DNA of 63,587 nucleotides from contig NZ_JACTVI010000047.1 of assembly GCF_014495685.1 (NCBI RefSeq), forward strand, positions 1-63,587, in the 5' to 3' direction. Positions 1 to 7,435 of the stretch are shown here, piece after piece (positions within the stretch are counted from its first letter, which is position 1; each line of letters opens with the position of its first letter). Source of the stretch: Streptomyces sp. TRM68367 (GTDB taxonomy: Bacteria; Actinomycetota; Actinomycetes; Streptomycetales; Streptomycetaceae). The notes below the pieces were generated by a model. It saw nothing but the letters and a program-made list of their open reading frames with translations, was not told where the DNA came from and did not search any database. A program made the position numbers and the translations under genes.

Positions 1-70
1 CCCCAGCGACCTCGCCAGCTACGTCATGCACGCGACATCCCAGGCCGCCGAGCACGACACGCCCCACTAA
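1..70 (+). CDS. C-terminal fragment of an unidentified protein
   Basis: A reading frame is open from the window edge (base 2) and stops with TAA at 68-70. It ends in ...SQAAEHDTPH. Only about 22 residues are visible, so no family can be assigned. It would be the tail of a gene entering from upstream, convergent with the minus-strand gene ending at 1520. Before the IS inserted, the two stop codons were about 27 bp apart. It could equally be a chance frame in GC-rich DNA. Confidence 0.3.
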   Translation, partial: PSDLASYVMHATSQAAEHDTPH

Positions 71-99
71 TTCATCGACAGGCCCATGTCGCCCTCTTA

Positions 100-115
100 G
101 TGGGCGGTTCGTGAG
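100..115 (+). repeat. Left terminal inverted repeat of the IS
   Basis: This is a 16 bp end, identical in reverse complement to 1504-1519. The target duplication TTA abuts it at 97-99. Confidence 0.88.
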
Positions 116-202
116 TCTTTGAGTGGTTCTGGTGTCGCCTGATGGTGTGGCGGCAGGGCGGAATCTGCCGGTCCACGGGTGCTGATCTGGTGATGTGACC
201 GG

Positions 203-1051
203 GTGAGTGAACGCAAGCTGTACCCGAGTGACTTGTCGGACGGGCAGTGGTCGTTGATCGAGCCGGTGATCACCGCGTGGAAGGACCGGCATCGCTCGGT
301 CAGCGGCCATCAGGGCGCCTACGACATGCGGGAGATCGTGAACGCGATCCTCTACCAGGGGCGGACCGGCTGCCAGTGGGCTTATCTCCCGCACGACCTG
401 CCGCCCAAGAGCGCGACCTACTACTACTTCGCCGCATGGCGGGACGACGGCACTGATCATGTCATCCATGAACTCCTGCGCTGCCAGGTCCGGGAGCGCG
501 CCCGCCGATTAGAGGACCCGACCCTGGTGGTGCTGGACACCCAGAGTGTCCACGTGGCCGCCGGGGTCCCTGCCGCCACGACCGGTCACGATCCGGCCAA
601 GCGGGTGCCCGGCCGCAAGCGGGGTCTTGCCGTGGACGTCCTCGGCCTGGTCATCGCGGTCGTCGTCCTCGCTGCGAACACCCACGACAACGCCGCGGGC
701 ATCGCCTTGCTGGACCAGGTCGCCGAGCACGCCGGCGGAAGCGTCCGCAAAGCCCTGGTCGACCAGGGCTTCAAGAACCAGGTCGTCATGCACGGCGCCA
801 GCCTGGGGATTGACGTCGAGATCGTCACACGCGACCCACAGGTCAAGGGGTTCGTGCCGCAGCCGAAGCGGTGGAGGGTCGAGCAGACCTACGGGATCCT
901 GATACTGCACCGGCGCCTGGTCCGTGACTACGAGCACCGCCCTTCCTCCTCCGCCTCGCGCGTCTACTGGGCGATGACCCACGTCATGACCCGACGCCTC
1001 ACCGGCGCGAACGCCCCCACCTGGCGCGAGGCACAGGCGGCGGCAGCGTGA
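203..1051 (+). CDS. IS5-family transposase (DDE)
   Basis: The protein has 282 residues and starts at GTG. Residues 1-85 form the IS4/5-type N-terminal domain (KLYPSDLSDGQWSLIEP..., then a GCQWAYLPHDLP motif). The catalytic core follows with VVLDTQSV (first Asp, about residue 113), DQGF (second Asp, about 184) and WRVEQTYG near 227 as the expected glutamate region. The length is normal for the subgroup and there is no frameshift. It would catalyse excision and insertion using the 16 bp ends. The gene overlaps the next IS gene by 4 bp (GTGA), so the two are probably translationally coupled. Confidence 0.93.
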   Translation: MSERKLYPSDLSDGQWSLIEPVITAWKDRHRSVSGHQGAYDMREIVNAILYQGRTGCQWAYLPHDLPPKSATYYYFAAWRDDGTDHVIHELLRCQVRERARRLEDPTLVVLDTQSVHVAAGVPAATTGHDPAKRVPGRKRGLAVDVLGLVIAVVVLAANTHDNAAGIALLDQVAEHAGGSVRKALVDQGFKNQVVMHGASLGIDVEIVTRDPQVKGFVPQPKRWRVEQTYGILILHRRLVRDYEHRPSSSASRVYWAMTHVMTRRLTGANAPTWREAQAAAA

Positions 1052-1446
1052 ACCTCCGACCCCTGCTCGATGCCCTGGACCTCCAGGAAGAAGCCGCCCG
1101 GGCCCTGGCCGACGACCTCCGCGCACAGATCCACGACCTGCAGACCCGGCTGCGGGAAGCCGAGACACACCTGGAGCACCTCGCGATCACCCGCACGACC
1201 GTCACCGGCCTCACCGACCGGCTCCCGGCCGGCCCGCCGGAGCTGCCCGAGCACCCGGACTACCCCCGTATCCTGGCCGCCTTCCACCAGACGACCGGAC
1301 CGCTACGGGCCAAGGACGTCTGCGAAGCCCTCGGCCATGAACTGCTGCCGAAGAACGTCGAAGGCACCCGCGCCAAACTGAAACGCCTGGTCAAACTCGG
1401 GATCCTCACCGAGGCCGACACCGGCAACTTCGCGAGAAAGCCGTAG
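1048..1446 (+). CDS. IS accessory protein
   Basis: The protein has 132 residues. Its GTG start overlaps the transposase TGA (GTGA, 1048-1051). Residues 5-50 are strongly helical with a coiled-coil pattern of Leu, Glu and Arg. The C-terminus (DYPRILAAFHQTTGPLRAKD...) looks like a small winged-helix or helix-turn-helix fold. Similar second ORFs accompany IS5-like elements in actinobacteria, but their role is not established. DNA-end binding or regulation of the transposase is inference. Confidence 0.75.
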   Translation: MNLRPLLDALDLQEEAARALADDLRAQIHDLQTRLREAETHLEHLAITRTTVTGLTDRLPAGPPELPEHPDYPRILAAFHQTTGPLRAKDVCEALGHELLPKNVEGTRAKLKRLVKLGILTEADTGNFARKP

Positions 1447-1503
1447 CCGACGCAACCCCCCACCAGCGACCTTGCTCCAACCTCAGCCGGAAACAGACAT
1501 CAC

Positions 1504-1519
1504 CTCACGAACCGCCCAC
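1504..1519 (+). repeat. Right terminal inverted repeat of the IS
   Basis: This is the reverse complement of 100-115 with 16/16 identity, followed by the second TTA at 1520-1522. Confidence 0.88.
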
Positions 1520-2230
1520 TTAGAGGCCGGGTACCAGTTCCACCGAGCCTGCCGAGAAGTGAAAGCACAGATTGCCGAACACGGTTTCGGGGCGCGGCTC
1601 GGTTTCGCTGCCGTGGTGGTATTCGAGCACGGCGCTCGTCAGGTACTCGCGGGTCCGGTGCCAGTCCAGCAGCTCCTCCTTGGCCACCGACGTGGCCCAC
1701 CCGGGGAGGTCCGGACCGGTCTGGACCGAGTAGAGCAGGACGTCTAGGGCGTCGTACCACTCGGCGAGCTGAGCACGATGATGCCGTACCAGCTTGTCGA
1801 CGCCCCCGGCCCCATCCTTGGCCGCCACCGCGCGTAGATCCTCGCCTTGGAGGCAGGATTCGCGTGCCTTATACCTTCTGTTCACATATCTGGCGTACTG
1901 CAGCCGAGACTCCGGCGGAATCCGCGCACCCTCGCGACTTCCCCAACCGGCCTGGAAGTAGTCCGCGTGCCAGGTCGGCACGTCCGACCGCGGCATCAGC
2001 CGCACTTCGGCATCTCCGTCGGTCACCGTATGGACTGCGTTGCCGACCCGACACCACGAGGCGTCATCGGCGAAGCACTCACGCAGCGTTTCCCTCAGTT
2101 CATCCAAGTCACCGCCAAACCCGCGTACCAGCGCGACCGACGCACTGGCGACAGGCAGATCGGCGAATGAAACGCCCAGGGCGGTGATGTCGAGTCGGTC
2201 CTCGGGCACTTGGATCTCCACCATCGTCAT
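1520..2230 (-). CDS. Hypothetical protein, IS inserted at its stop codon
   Basis: The protein has about 236 residues if it starts at the ATG at 2230; a second ATG at 2224 is also possible. The frame stays open upstream to 2275, but no convincing ribosome site is visible for any start. I recognise no family. The N-terminal part (VEIQVPEDRLDITALG...) looks like alternating beta strands. The middle (PESRLQYARYVNRRYKARES...) is basic and helical, and the tail contains YHHGSETEPRPETVFG. The TAA stop lies in the TTA target duplication of the IS, so the protein is complete despite the insertion, although anything 3' is displaced by 1.4 kb. Confidence 0.55.
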   Translation of the reverse strand: MTMVEIQVPEDRLDITALGVSFADLPVASASVALVRGFGGDLDELRETLRECFADDASWCRVGNAVHTVTDGDAEVRLMPRSDVPTWHADYFQAGWGSREGARIPPESRLQYARYVNRRYKARESCLQGEDLRAVAAKDGAGGVDKLVRHHRAQLAEWYDALDVLLYSVQTGPDLPGWATSVAKEELLDWHRTREYLTSAVLEYHHGSETEPRPETVFGNLCFHFSAGSVELVPGL

Positions 2231-2564
2231 GACCGGAGCGTCGCGCACCCCAGGATGGTCGGATCGGCGACACACTTACAGGTCACCCGTCCGCACCGGG
2301 TAGGGCTCGCTCACGTCTGCCGGGATCGAGGGAGGGCGGGCCTGTCGGCTATTCGGCGCCGACCTCGTAGGGGCCGAATGTCCGCCGACGCCCCGACCGG
2401 AATAGTCGGGAGCGCCGATGTCTTGTAACTGGTCGTCAGCGGCCCGCTGCGTCCTTGGCGTGGGCCTTGTCGAGGTGAAGGTCGACGAGGGCCGGAGAGT
2501 CGGAGATGACGTCCGGTTTCTCGACCGCTTCGTACGCTTCATGTCGGTGGCCTTTGGTTAGCTG
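2231..2564. other. Divergent intergenic region
   Basis: A gap of about 330 bp separates the minus-strand gene starting at 2230 from the plus-strand gene starting at 2565. It should hold promoters for both. I found no clear -10/-35 pair, operator repeat or convincing small gene. A short minus-strand frame at 2276-2542 has Ser/Thr/Pro/Arg-rich composition and no ribosome site, and I do not call it. Confidence 0.4.
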
Positions 2565-3596
2565 ATGCCCATGATCGGACACGCATTTCCCCTGCCGAGC
2601 ACCGCCCCCCAGGCGGGTCAGCAGTCTTCGCTGTGCGAGGTGCTGATGTGGATAGCCGGCGACACCTTCCACTGGCTGCACAACGGCCATCACCGCTACC
2701 CCCCTGCGGCCGGTGAGGAGAGCTTCACCGACATGAACATCCGGCACTTGCGTCAGTTCGTCGGCGACCGGGTCAAGGTGTTTCAGTTCACCAAGGACCA
2801 GGAGCGTCAGAACGGTGCCGACTGGGAGATGTGGATCCATAACCGCACTCATGGGGTCGGTCTGCGGATCCAGGCCAAGAAGGCGTCGAAGCAGAGCCGG
2901 TACCCCTTCAGCTACACAGTCGGGAAACAGAACGTGTACCAGTGCGACCTGCTCGTCCAGCACGCGCTGGCCGTCGGGTGCGTGCCCGTCTACTTGCTGT
3001 ACAACCACTGGGATTGGGGCGGCGGGGGCGAGGAGGAAGCGGCTCGGGCAGGGCTTCTATGCGGTCACGTCGCCGCTGACGGGTCACACCATGGATGCAC
3101 GCTGCTGTCGGCGTATCGCGTGCAGAGCGAGGTCGGCAGGAAGACAGGCGGGCGCAATGTGCGTCACAAAGTTCTGTGGGCGGAATCGCTGCCTTGGAAC
3201 AGGGTGCTGTGCGACCGTCGTGGTGCCGCCAACGCATCGCCCTCCCGTTCCGGCAGCGAGATCGTGAGTGACGTATTCGCCGCCGTCAAAGGGTTGACGC
3301 TCGTGGGCATGGACTGTTCACCGGCATACTCGGCGGGATCAACTCCCGGACACGGCGCCAGAGAGAACGTTGCCCACGCCCAAACCCCGGACGTGGATCG
3401 TGACGATGACGCTCCCGCCATCTTGCGTGGTGGTCCTCACCGGTTGCCGCCCCATGTGCTCCGGCTCCTCGAAGCCCATGAGGCGGAACCGCCGGCCCCG
3501 CCGGTGCCCACTGTGGCGACCGTGTTGGTGGACGTCAGCGACGACCGAGCGCAGACGCCCCCCAACTGGTTCGAGAGCTGTGTCCGCTACCGGTAG
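2565..3596 (+). CDS. DUF6615-like protein with nuclease-like motif
   Basis: The protein has 343 residues. Residues 50-105 resemble the DUF6615 family as I know it: EESFTDMNIRHLR (Glu51/52, Asp56), then VFQFTKDQERQNGADWEMWI (Asp86), then LRIQAKKAS (Gln103, Lys105). The spacing E...D...QxK is that of a PD-(D/E)XK nuclease active site of the QxK variety. The C-terminal 100 residues are Pro- and Asp-rich and look disordered. It stands alone between divergent and convergent neighbours. A role in DNA restriction or phage defence is inference. The start is uncertain: no strong Shine-Dalgarno lies upstream, and the second Met is at residue 3. Confidence 0.65.
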   Translation: MPMIGHAFPLPSTAPQAGQQSSLCEVLMWIAGDTFHWLHNGHHRYPPAAGEESFTDMNIRHLRQFVGDRVKVFQFTKDQERQNGADWEMWIHNRTHGVGLRIQAKKASKQSRYPFSYTVGKQNVYQCDLLVQHALAVGCVPVYLLYNHWDWGGGGEEEAARAGLLCGHVAADGSHHGCTLLSAYRVQSEVGRKTGGRNVRHKVLWAESLPWNRVLCDRRGAANASPSRSGSEIVSDVFAAVKGLTLVGMDCSPAYSAGSTPGHGARENVAHAQTPDVDRDDDAPAILRGGPHRLPPHVLRLLEAHEAEPPAPPVPTVATVLVDVSDDRAQTPPNWFESCVRYR

Positions 3597-3599
3597 CGG
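3584..3599. repeat. 16 bp perfect palindrome across a stop codon
   Basis: CCGCTACCGGTAGCGG is self-complementary and contains the TAG stop (3594-3596) of the preceding gene. It could fold at the mRNA 3' end or bind a dimeric protein. No T-run follows. Confidence 0.5.
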
Positions 3600-3692
3600 T
3601 ACTAAGAGCAGCACGAGCAGGCTCACGCAGCTGGATTACTCCGTCGGACCTTGCACTCGGGGGACAGGGTCGGAGGCACGACTTGGTGCAGA

Positions 3693-3881
3693 TCAGTAGC
3701 CGTTGCGCCGACCGCGTCGCCAGGCCCAGATTCCGCCAACGGCCGCTATGCCAAGGGCCTGGAACGCAGTGCCCATGCCGCCAGGGGCGCCAGCGACCTT
3801 CGACGCAGCGAGGATTCCGGTGACTATGAGGGCGTACGGCAGGAGGAAGATGATGAGGCGGCCGTTACGTATGGGATTCAT
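3693..3881 (-). CDS. Small two-helix membrane protein
   Basis: The predicted protein has 62 residues. Hydrophobic helices lie at about residues 9-27 (LIIFLLPYALIVTGILAA) and 33-52, and the C-terminus is very basic (WRRGRRNGY). It follows the gene ending at 3906 with 24 bp between them, so it could be the last cistron of that operon. No Shine-Dalgarno precedes the ATG. The start codon itself lies in the conserved 31 bp element at 3880-3910. A leaderless or separately regulated transcript is possible. Function is unknown. Confidence 0.5.
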   Translation of the reverse strand: MNPIRNGRLIIFLLPYALIVTGILAASKVAGAPGGMGTAFQALGIAAVGGIWAWRRGRRNGY

Positions 3882-3910
3882 GCGTCAAGTATGCGCATTT
3901 GTCCGCTAGT
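3880..3910 (-). promoter_or_regulatory. 31 bp element shared with 36611-36641
   Basis: Read on minus, this element matches the one at 36611-36641 at 24 of 31 positions. The shared core is ATGCGNNTACTTGACGCAT, with ATGCG/CGCAT inverted arms. It begins with the TAG stop of the upstream gene and ends at the ATG of the small membrane gene. This looks like an operator or promoter element for a plasmid-encoded regulator. No cognate regulator is identified in the window. Confidence 0.5.
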
Positions 3911-4694
3911 TGGCCAGGACAATCCTCTGTGCCCGCCGATTGATGGCCTGAACTGCCGAGTCGCCGTTTGGGATGGCGATGTCCTGAAGGAGCTTGACGA
4001 TATGCGGGACGGAGGCCTTCGCGTCCTCGGGCTGAAGCCGACACCAGCAGCTCAGTGCGTTGCCGACGGCGCGGACGGTGGAGCCATGCTGTGGCCCGAC
4101 GTGGAGGTGCCACGAGCGAGCCATGAAGATCCAAATCTGCAGGCCGTATCGGTAGTCCTGGGCAAGCCAGGCGATGTCACCGCGTACGAGGCCGACTGCC
4201 AGGGTGTAAAGGTGGCTAGGGCCGTACTGGGTGGACAACTCGGCGAGTAGCTGATCGGCATCGTGGGCGGCTTCCCTGAAGCGGTCCTGGTTGGCGGTTG
4301 CGCATGCGGCAGCGAGCCGTCCGCGGTAGGGCTCAGGCAGTGGCTCATACGGCCGGTCCGCTGGTATGGGATCCGCGGTGTGCGGCGATGGGGGAGGTGT
4401 CGGCCTGACGGTCGGCTGAGGCAGGTTTGGGTTGTTGAGGGCCTGCGCCTCGCCGTTCAAGGGATGGCTCGTGCCGTCGGTGTTGACCTGGATCGATGTC
4501 GTGTACTGGGCCTGCTCGTCTTGGATCACTGCGCGGAGCGGCATTTCCAGCGCGGCAGCCTCCAACTGGAGGTGGGCTAGGACGGCTTCGTTGAGGGTGA
4601 CGCCGGGGGGTGGGGTGAAGTACTCCTCGTCTATGAAACAGATCCCATCAGAGGTGATCCGAACCTGCACTGCATCGGGAGGTATTGCGTTCAC
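3906..4694 (-). CDS. Hypothetical protein with helical repeat-like C-terminus
   Basis: The protein has 262 residues. Its GTG start (4694) overlaps the TGA of the upstream hydrolase gene (GTGA), so translation is coupled. Residues 1-80 are mixed alpha/beta (VQVRITSDGICFIDEEYF...). Residues 85-125 form a Pro-rich linker. The last 130 residues are alpha-helical in a TPR-like pattern (YRGRLAAACATANQDRFREAAHDADQ...). There is no signal peptide or membrane helix. Its link to the cell-wall hydrolase suggests a supporting or regulatory role in mating or wall remodelling, which is inference. Confidence 0.6.
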   Translation of the reverse strand: MNAIPPDAVQVRITSDGICFIDEEYFTPPPGVTLNEAVLAHLQLEAAALEMPLRAVIQDEQAQYTTSIQVNTDGTSHPLNGEAQALNNPNLPQPTVRPTPPPSPHTADPIPADRPYEPLPEPYRGRLAAACATANQDRFREAAHDADQLLAELSTQYGPSHLYTLAVGLVRGDIAWLAQDYRYGLQIWIFMARSWHLHVGPQHGSTVRAVGNALSCWCRLQPEDAKASVPHIVKLLQDIAIPNGDSAVQAINRRAQRIVLAN

Positions 4695-5860
4695 TGCTGG
4701 CCCACCTTGTCCGAGAGAAGCGGGATGGTGCTGATTCCGCCGGCGCTCGGGAAGCTCGGCTCGGCCCATCCGCGGTACCGCAGCCGCCAAGCGCCGTTCG
4801 TGAGCTCTTTCCGCGGAACGATCGCGATCTTGCCTTGGCGCGGGTAGTCGTCCCCGACGTCGTTGCTGGCGACCTGATCGTTGCCCAGGTAAAGGGCGAC
4901 GTGCCCCGCTGACTCGCCGGTGTCGTAGAAGAGCAAGGCTCCTGGGGGTGGTGACATGTTGCCGGGGTGAGCGAGCCCTGCGTCCACGAGCCGGTTCCAG
5001 TGAACGTTGGCGGTTGCGGATCCGGAGGAGCCCCAGCCGTAGGCCCGAGCCACGAAGTTGTCGCACATCCGGTACCAGCCTGTCTCGCCCGCCTCATTTC
5101 GGGCGCTGGCAATCGCCTGAGCAACTGTCCGCGGATTCTTGACCTTGAACTTGGCGTTGGGGTCCTTGCCGCCGGAGGCGGCAGGGTCCTCGCAGCCCGT
5201 GCTGATCGACGTCACGGCGTGGGTTCCCCAGGTCTTGGCCACGAGCGAGCCGGCTGCTGACTCCCATTTGGCGTACTCATTCCGGTACTTCTCTTCAGGC
5301 CGTTGGACGCTCGCGGCAACCTTGGGCAGGGGCTTCTTCTGCCAGTTGTCTATCTTGACGAGTTGGTCGTAGAACTTCCCGGCCGCGTACACGGGATCGG
5401 TGAGTTCATTGACGGTGCCCCAGCCCTGTGAGTGCCGCTGCTGGAAGAGTCCAACGCTGTCCAGGTGGCCGTGATGCAGGTTGTCGAGCGTGCTCTCCTG
5501 CATAGCAACCGCCACGGCGATGACCGCCGCCCGAGGCGAAAGGTGTCGCGTGCGGGCGACGTTGGTGATGGTGCCTGCGTTGCGTACCTGCCGAGCGCTC
5601 CACTTCGCGCTCTCCTGCGTGCCTTCTGGGTTTAGCGGCACGGTCACCTGGGTTTCGCTGGCTTCCTGCGTGCCGTCGAACTTGGGGGCTTCCCCTCCCG
5701 TGCCAGCTCCGCTCTCCCCGTCTCCAACTGGCTGGAGGCCTGTCTGGCAGGTGTTGGCGTTGGCTTCGGTCGTGGCACCACTGACCGCGAGAACACAGAG
5801 CGAGAGCACCGAGGCACCTGCCGCGGCGATGCCCACGGCCGTCTTCGCTAGCCCATTCAT
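4691..5860 (-). CDS. Secreted two-domain peptidoglycan hydrolase
   Basis: The protein has about 389 residues. The start at 5860 is chosen because GAGGG lies just upstream; the frame opens at 5881. Residues 1-30 are a signal peptide or anchor (AVGIAAAGASVLSLCVLAV). Residues 85-180 form a lysozyme-like glycosidase domain with candidate catalytic Glu122 (AMQESTL) and the DSVGLFQQR motif. Residues 255-380 form an NlpC/P60 or CHAP-like cysteine peptidase domain with Cys266 (YRMCDNFVARAYGWG) and His320 (SAGHVALYLG). Such enzymes (VirB1- or TcpG-like) open the cell wall for conjugation pores. It is divergent from the mating operon, which fits that role. Confidence 0.82.
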   Translation of the reverse strand: MNGLAKTAVGIAAAGASVLSLCVLAVSGATTEANANTCQTGLQPVGDGESGAGTGGEAPKFDGTQEASETQVTVPLNPEGTQESAKWSARQVRNAGTITNVARTRHLSPRAAVIAVAVAMQESTLDNLHHGHLDSVGLFQQRHSQGWGTVNELTDPVYAAGKFYDQLVKIDNWQKKPLPKVAASVQRPEEKYRNEYAKWESAAGSLVAKTWGTHAVTSISTGCEDPAASGGKDPNAKFKVKNPRTVAQAIASARNEAGETGWYRMCDNFVARAYGWGSSGSATANVHWNRLVDAGLAHPGNMSPPPGALLFYDTGESAGHVALYLGNDQVASNDVGDDYPRQGKIAIVPRKELTNGAWRLRYRGWAEPSFPSAGGISTIPLLSDKVGQQ

Positions 5861-6308
5861 CCGACCCTCGGTAATAAACATGTGTTGACGGCAATGAGGT
5901 CAGTGAACAGCACTCGCGAAGTAAGAGCCACCCGCGTTGAGGTTCTGTGAGGTCACCTAGGGGCAAACGTGTCGCGGATGTCGCAACGCCGGGTCGCAGT
6001 CATCCGCTAGCCCTTGAGGGGTTTAAGGGGCCCCCCTCGAACGTGATCCCGTGCTGTGTGGAACATGCCGAAAGCTCAACTGGCCTGCAAGGTAACGGAA
6101 TCTTTAGGGCTACTGGGGCGAGCCCGGGATGGATCCGTCGTCCGAACATGACGTCCGGTTCGGGGTGTCGCTCAGGGTGCACTCCTGGCGCTGGGCGGTC
6201 GTCTCTCAATCTGTAAACGCTTGTTGTCAACTTTGTGTGTATGTACCTTCCACGTCACGGCCCGGGTTCGGGCCTGCCTCCGAAACGAGGGTGGAAGGGA
6301 GTCGGGGG
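5861..6308. other. Divergent promoter region between hydrolase and mating operons
   Basis: This 448 bp gap should drive the hydrolase operon leftward and the mating-pore operon rightward. It is less GC-rich near 6215-6250 (CTTGTTGTCAACTTTGTG), where an AT-rich, partly palindromic GTTGTCAAC sits 60-90 bp before the first pore gene and could be a promoter or operator. Short frames on both strands lack coding character, and I call no gene. Confidence 0.45.
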
Positions 6309-6632
6309 ATGCCCGTTTCGCAACACCTGGTGGATCTTGCTGCGAGTGGTGACATCGGCACCCTCGTGAACGGGCTGTCCCCGGACTGGGGTCCATTCGG
6401 GCAGCTGGGGACAACTGGACGGACAGTGATCCAAGCCCTGATGGCCGGCGTCGTGCTCGTGCTGCTGGGCCGCGCGATCCTCGGCGCCGTGCATCTGAAG
6501 GTCGGCGAAGGTCAGCACGACGTGGCCCAGGTCAGTAAGGGCAAAAAGGAGATCGCCGGCAGCCTCGTCGGGGCCTTCGTTGTCGCCTCGATAGGGACAA
6601 TCTTCACGATCGTGTATGGGATGGGCATCTGA
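6309..6632 (+). CDS. Small two-helix membrane protein, first gene of mating operon
   Basis: The protein has 107 residues. The ATG at 6309 is preceded by GGAAGGGAG and is preferred to the longer open frame from 6129. Transmembrane helices lie at about 40-61 (VIQALMAGVVLVLLGRAILGA) and 82-105. The loop between them carries KKE. The topology and first position resemble the small VirB2- or TrbC-like pilin subunits of type IV secretion, but sequence similarity is not evident to me. Its stop overlaps the next ATG by 1 bp (TGATG). Confidence 0.65.
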   Translation: MPVSQHLVDLAASGDIGTLVNGLSPDWGPFGQLGTTGRTVIQALMAGVVLVLLGRAILGAVHLKVGEGQHDVAQVSKGKKEIAGSLVGAFVVASIGTIFTIVYGMGI

Positions 6633-7435
6633 TGGCCCGCCAGAGCGCCCCCGGCAGGGGTACGCGAGTCCTGGTCGACGAGACCCCGACGGTCCCTAAG
6701 AGCGGCAAGCCCTGGTGGCGCGGGATGGCCGTCACCGGAGCGATCTTCCTCGCGCTGGTCATCCTCGCCGTGTTTATGAGGCTGTCCGGCGGAGGCAGCG
6801 GATCGACGTCCGACGGCTCGCCTGATAGCCAGAGCCAGACCGCACCAGCGGAGAGGGACACCACCGGCGGGGACACCAAGAGCACAGCGAAGAAGCTCGT
6901 CAACGGTGTCCCGGTCGGCTACACCCACAACCAGGCCGGCGCCGTTCAGGCAGCAGTGAACTACCAGGTCGCACGATCGTCTGCCGCCTACTTCACCGAT
7001 GACAAGGCCCGGCACGCGACTCTCGCCGCGATGATGACCAGCCAGGCGCTGGACCGGCAGATCCGCAACGACGACACCGGGATGCAGCAGGTCCTCACAT
7101 CCCTGGGCGTCACCAGCGGCAGCGAGGACGAACTGGTCGCACGCGGTGCGGCGATGGGCACCCGGGTCACCACGTACACCGATCAGGTGGCCACCGTCGA
7201 GGTGTGGATGACCGGCCTCATCGGCGTCACGGACAGCAACGCTCCGATGCCCGTCTCCGCGTCGTGGACCACGTACACGCTGACGCTGCAGTGGCAGTCC
7301 GGTGACTGGAAGCTGTCCGCGATCACGTCTGTCAACGGTCCGACCCCCTTGGACGCCGGAAGCGACAGCCCCACCAGCGTCGACGAGTTCCGCACGGCAG
7401 ATCGGGAGTTCAATGCGCCCCCGTATGTCGGCTGA
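6632..7435 (+). CDS. VirB8/TcpC-like conjugation protein
   Basis: The protein has 267 residues. It has a short basic cytoplasmic N-terminus, one transmembrane helix at about 31-50 (GMAVTGAIFLALVILAVF), a Ser/Gly/Asp linker, and a soluble domain from about residue 90. That domain looks like the NTF2-like fold of VirB8/TcpC scaffold proteins (repeated alpha then VTTYTDQVATVEVWMTGLIG..., WQSGDWKLSAI). This is assigned by topology and context rather than a catalytic motif. In the mating channel such proteins connect inner-membrane and wall-spanning parts. It overlaps both neighbours. Confidence 0.65.
   Translation: MARQSAPGRGTRVLVDETPTVPKSGKPWWRGMAVTGAIFLALVILAVFMRLSGGGSGSTSDGSPDSQSQTAPAERDTTGGDTKSTAKKLVNGVPVGYTHNQAGAVQAAVNYQVARSSAAYFTDDKARHATLAAMMTSQALDRQIRNDDTGMQQVLTSLGVTSGSEDELVARGAAMGTRVTTYTDQVATVEVWMTGLIGVTDSNAPMPVSASWTTYTLTLQWQSGDWKLSAITSVNGPTPLDAGSDSPTSVDEFRTADREFNAPPYVG

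Larger units (their letters stand above)
100..1519 (+). mobile_element. Complete IS5-family insertion sequence (about 1.42 kb)
   Basis: The element carries a DDE transposase and a second small overlapping gene. It is bounded by perfect 16 bp terminal inverted repeats (GTGGGCGGTTCGTGAG at 100-115, its complement at 1504-1519). It is flanked by TTA at 97-99 and 1520-1522, a 3 bp target duplication of the kind made by IS5-family elements. Perfect ends and intact genes suggest a recent and potentially active copy. The insertion lies in the stop codon of the minus-strand gene at 1520-2230. Confidence 0.9.

Noticed and set aside
1..60. Streptomyces linear-replicon telomere at the window start
   Set aside because: The sequence lacks the palindromic clusters and typical terminal bases of known telomeres; the same holds for the right end apart from one hairpin.
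2276..2542. 88-codon minus-strand frame
   Set aside because: It has Ser/Thr/Pro/Arg-rich composition, no ribosome site and no conserved-looking core.
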